Source of the DNA: JADCRZ01 sp041751095
GTDB lineage: Bacteria > Bacteroidota > Bacteroidia > Chitinophagales > Chitinophagaceae
Length of the DNA: 64,000 nucleotides
Direction: 5' to 3'
Assembly: GCA_041751095.1 (NCBI GenBank)
Contig: JBGSYC010000294.1
Span: 1-64,000, forward strand
In this document: positions 62,661 to 64,000 of the stretch, piece after piece
Position numbering within the stretch: position 1 is the first letter of the stretch
How the letters are laid out: the number at the start of each line of letters is the position of its first letter
The notes under the pieces: model-generated
The model's input: only the letters and a program-made list of their open reading frames with translations
The model's database searches: none
Told to the model about the DNA's origin: nothing
Position numbers and translations under genes: made by a program

Positions 62661-62789
62661 GTGCGCCGGACATGGTAATTACGATATAGGGTGCAAGTCC
62701 CGAACACGCTTTGCAGTAAGGAGTGTTAACCGAGAGCAAGGGTGTCCACTGCGAAGTGGTGTCTGAAGGAAGCTGGCGGCAAAATATGG
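62661..62789 (+). mobile_element. 5' fragment of a group II intron, inserted behind a terminator
   Basis: The block starts GTGCGCC and continues with conserved domain I pieces of bacterial group II introns: ATAGGGTGCAAGTCCCGAAC, AGGAGTGTTAACCGAGAGC, AAGGGTGTCC, TCTGAAGGAAGCTGGCGGCAAAA. After about 125 bases the match ends and YD-repeat coding sequence begins. No intron-encoded reverse transcriptase, domain V or domain VI is present, so it is an inactive remnant. Its start directly after a terminator hairpin and T-run is the insertion-site preference of group IIC introns (established knowledge). Confidence 0.75.
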
Positions 62790-63164
62790 GAGCCTAACCG
62801 CAACGGCGCTCCTACAGTCAGGAAGCAGCCAGGGATGGACGCGCTAACGTATGACTACCAGGCAAACACCAATCGGTTAAGGCATGTAGGTGATAACGCA
62901 GGCTATACCGGTAACTATACAGAAGACATAGACAACCAGAGCGATCCGGATAACTACACCTATGGTGCAAAAGGAAATTTAAAGACCGACGCAGCAGAAA
63001 GCATCACGGCTATCAACCGGACGGTGTACGGAAAGATAGCAAGTATAACAAAGAACGGTAATCCGATTACTTACAGCTATGATGCTACAGGCAACCGCAT
63101 CACCAAAACTGCAAACGGAATAACGACGGTTTACGTAAGGGATGCGACAGGTTTGATTCGATAA
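62790..63164 (+). pseudogene. YD-repeat (Rhs) protein fragment
   Basis: About 125 codons of Rhs core: NRNGAP, MDALTYDYQANTNRLRHV, NYTYGAKGNLKTD, INRTVYGKIASITKNG, PITYSYDATGNRITKTANG and TTVYVRDATG, a clear YD-repeat block that normally continues VRDATGNV... into the core's conserved end. It stops at 63164, where another frame takes over. The frame extends upstream to 62742 only because it reads into the intron remnant. It has no start of its own and lacks the bulk of an Rhs protein (usually over 1000 residues). Likely a recombination leftover from an Rhs locus. Confidence 0.75.
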
Positions 63165-63496
63165 ATAAAGCAACTTCTTGTTCCTTCGTTTTCGATGGAA
63201 AAATTTTAGAAGGGCAAAATAAGGAAGTTGCTATTGTTATATTAAATCAATTAGCATTAGGTCAAAAGATTGAGGAAGGAACTGTTTTAAATATTGGTTC
63301 TGCAAAACATAGAATTGGTGAAATTATTGTTAATAAACATCTTGGCTTTTGGCAGGGTGATAAAATTCCTTACCTGTCAAATTTTTTAAAAAAAAATGCA
63401 TGCCTGCGTTGGTGTTTGCCGCTTTGCCGTTGTTGTGTCTTATGCCCCACAGCTATAAGGAAAATAAGGAGATACGGATTAAAGCCGTTGGTGTAA
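63155..63496 (+). pseudogene. Headless gene fragment joined to the YD-repeat remnant
   Basis: In a frame with no start codon the sequence reads FDSINKATSCSFVFDGKILEG, VAIVILNQLALGQKIEEGTV, NIGSAKHRIGEIIVNKHLGFWQGDKIPYLSN, then a poly-A run and an unlikely cysteine-rich tail to a TAA at 63494. The convincing part ends near 63395. The AT-rich composition matches the neighbouring immunity-like frame. I do not recognise the family; it may be the tail of another small toxin or immunity gene fused here by recombination. Confidence 0.4.
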
Positions 63497-63512
63497 AAAG
63501 CCGACGGCTTTT
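63481..63512. terminator. Bidirectional-looking hairpin
   Basis: AAAGCCGT (63481-63488) pairs with ACGGCTTT (63504-63511) with a 15-base loop; TTTTG follows on the plus strand. It lies between the plus-strand fragment and the end of the minus-strand toxin gene at 63515. Confidence 0.5.
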
Positions 63513-63514
63513 GT

Positions 63515-63799
63515 TTACCAGAAGGGTTGTTGGCGGGTGTTAAAGATGTGCAGTATGATGATGAGGTCAGAGGCTGAGACAGTAAAATGGATTGTGAGGG
63601 GGAAGGTATCGATGGGTTTAACGCGTACGTTATCATAGCGGATAGATGTAGCGGTGGGAAGATTAGTAATATTTTTAAAATACCGGTCGAGGGTATCTGT
63701 AAACTCGAAGCCTAAACCGGCAGAGATCCCGTTATAATAATCGACCGCTTTATCAATGTCAGCAATAGCATCGGGTGAGACTACGAGCTCGTAGGCCAT
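63515..63799 (-). CDS. RelE/ParE-family toxin
   Basis: A 94-residue protein of the RelE/ParE superfamily: YELVVSPDAIADIDKAVDYYN at the start, GLGFEFTDTLDRYFKNI in the middle, SIRYDNVRVKPIDTFPLTIHFTV and IIILHIFNTRQQPFW at the end. The layout is ParE-like (a DNA gyrase poison) rather than RelE ribosome-dependent RNase, but the two are hard to separate by sequence alone. Its ATG overlaps the stop of the upstream antitoxin frame (TGATG), so the two are translationally coupled. This marks the edge of the mobile/decayed zone. Confidence 0.9.
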   Translation of the reverse strand: MAYELVVSPDAIADIDKAVDYYNGISAGLGFEFTDTLDRYFKNITNLPTATSIRYDNVRVKPIDTFPLTIHFTVSASDLIIILHIFNTRQQPFW

Positions 63800-64000
63800 C
63801 AGGGGCGATTGTATTTTTGTTTTACGATGTCCCAGGGTTGCAATAGTTCGGGGTGTTGCTCAGCATCTTCGAGTGTTTTGCGCACTGCTTCTTTTTGCCA
63901 TTCCGGGATCTGCGCTACTTTTTCTTCAATAATCTCGATGGCATTTTCTTTTTGCAGGTGCTGGATAAGTGAGGCGGCGTAGTCTTTTTTTATGATCAGG
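63799..64000 (-). CDS. Antitoxin partner of the ParE-type toxin (partial)
   Basis: The minus-strand frame is open at the window edge and gives 66 residues of its C-terminal part: LIIKKDYAASLIQHLQKENAI, EEKVAQIPEWQKEAVRKTLED, then QPWDIVKQKYNRP before a TGA that overlaps the toxin ATG. The helical, charged content and the position just upstream and coupled to a RelE/ParE toxin identify it as the antitoxin. The start and any DNA-binding domain lie beyond base 64000, so the family cannot be stated. Confidence 0.75.
   Translation of the reverse strand, partial: LIIKKDYAASLIQHLQKENAIEIIEEKVAQIPEWQKEAVRKTLEDAEQHPELLQPWDIVKQKYNRP

Overview
The window reads as a chromosome segment of a Bacteroidota bacterium, most likely a Chitinophagaceae-type member of Chitinophagales. 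It carries four SusC/SusD outer-membrane pairs, many lipoproteins whose signal peptides end in a lipobox cysteine, Tat-type MKRRD/PRRKFF leaders, and the Bacteroidota -7 promoter motif TAnnTTTG before several genes. I see no rRNA, tRNA or CRISPR array. I cannot name a species from the sequence.

Layout. (1) 455-8121 (+): tight operon of sulfatase, SusC, SusD and a second sulfatase. After a 103-bp tandem repeat come a beta-helix carbohydrate-active protein and an exported metallo-beta-lactamase-fold hydrolase. (2) 12388-29659 (+): SusC, SusD-like_2 and a lipoprotein, then two large sortilin/BNR propeller proteins that bracket an M14 carboxypeptidase and an M20 peptidase. This looks like a peptide-uptake locus rather than a glycan locus. 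(3) 30261-32420 (-): the conserved NfeD/slipin membrane pair. (4) 32795-39259 (-): SusC, SusD, FAS1 lipoprotein and a small lipoprotein. (5) 39504-41405 (-) SF1 helicase; 41549-43660 (+) PL8 lyase of chondroitin AC type; 44151-45506 (+) beta-propeller lipoprotein. (6) 45851-53570 (-): SusC, SusD, exported amidohydrolase and a Tat-exported SelA/D-glucosaminate-lyase-like PLP enzyme. (7) 54021-60133 (+): lipoprotein dehydrogenase with HEAT repeats and cytochrome c, an FG-GAP protein and an iduronate-2-sulfatase-like sulfatase; then a Tat-exported D-2-hydroxyacid dehydrogenase (-). (8) 61600-64000: AT-rich junkyard of a small lipoprotein, remnants of an Rhs toxin/immunity locus, a group II intron 5' fragment placed directly behind a terminator, a YD-repeat fragment, and a ParE-type toxin with its antitoxin.

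How the parts work together (inference). Three sulfatases plus a chondroitinase-like PL8 lyase point to use of sulfated, uronic-acid-containing polysaccharides, with SusCD pairs importing the products. The second block would do the same for peptides. The sixth and seventh blocks place PLP, NAD and heme enzymes outside the cytoplasm, suggesting periplasmic processing of amino-sugar or sugar-acid products.

The most unusual non-coding content is a set of separate intergenic repeat families: a decayed GC-rich element of about 160-220 bp at three loci, an exact 190-bp period array built on GGTGCAGCGCACC palindromes, AACCTTATAGGTT hairpin repeats, a G-run array facing its own inverted copy, a 30-bp perfect palindrome and an (AG)n tract upstream of a susC.
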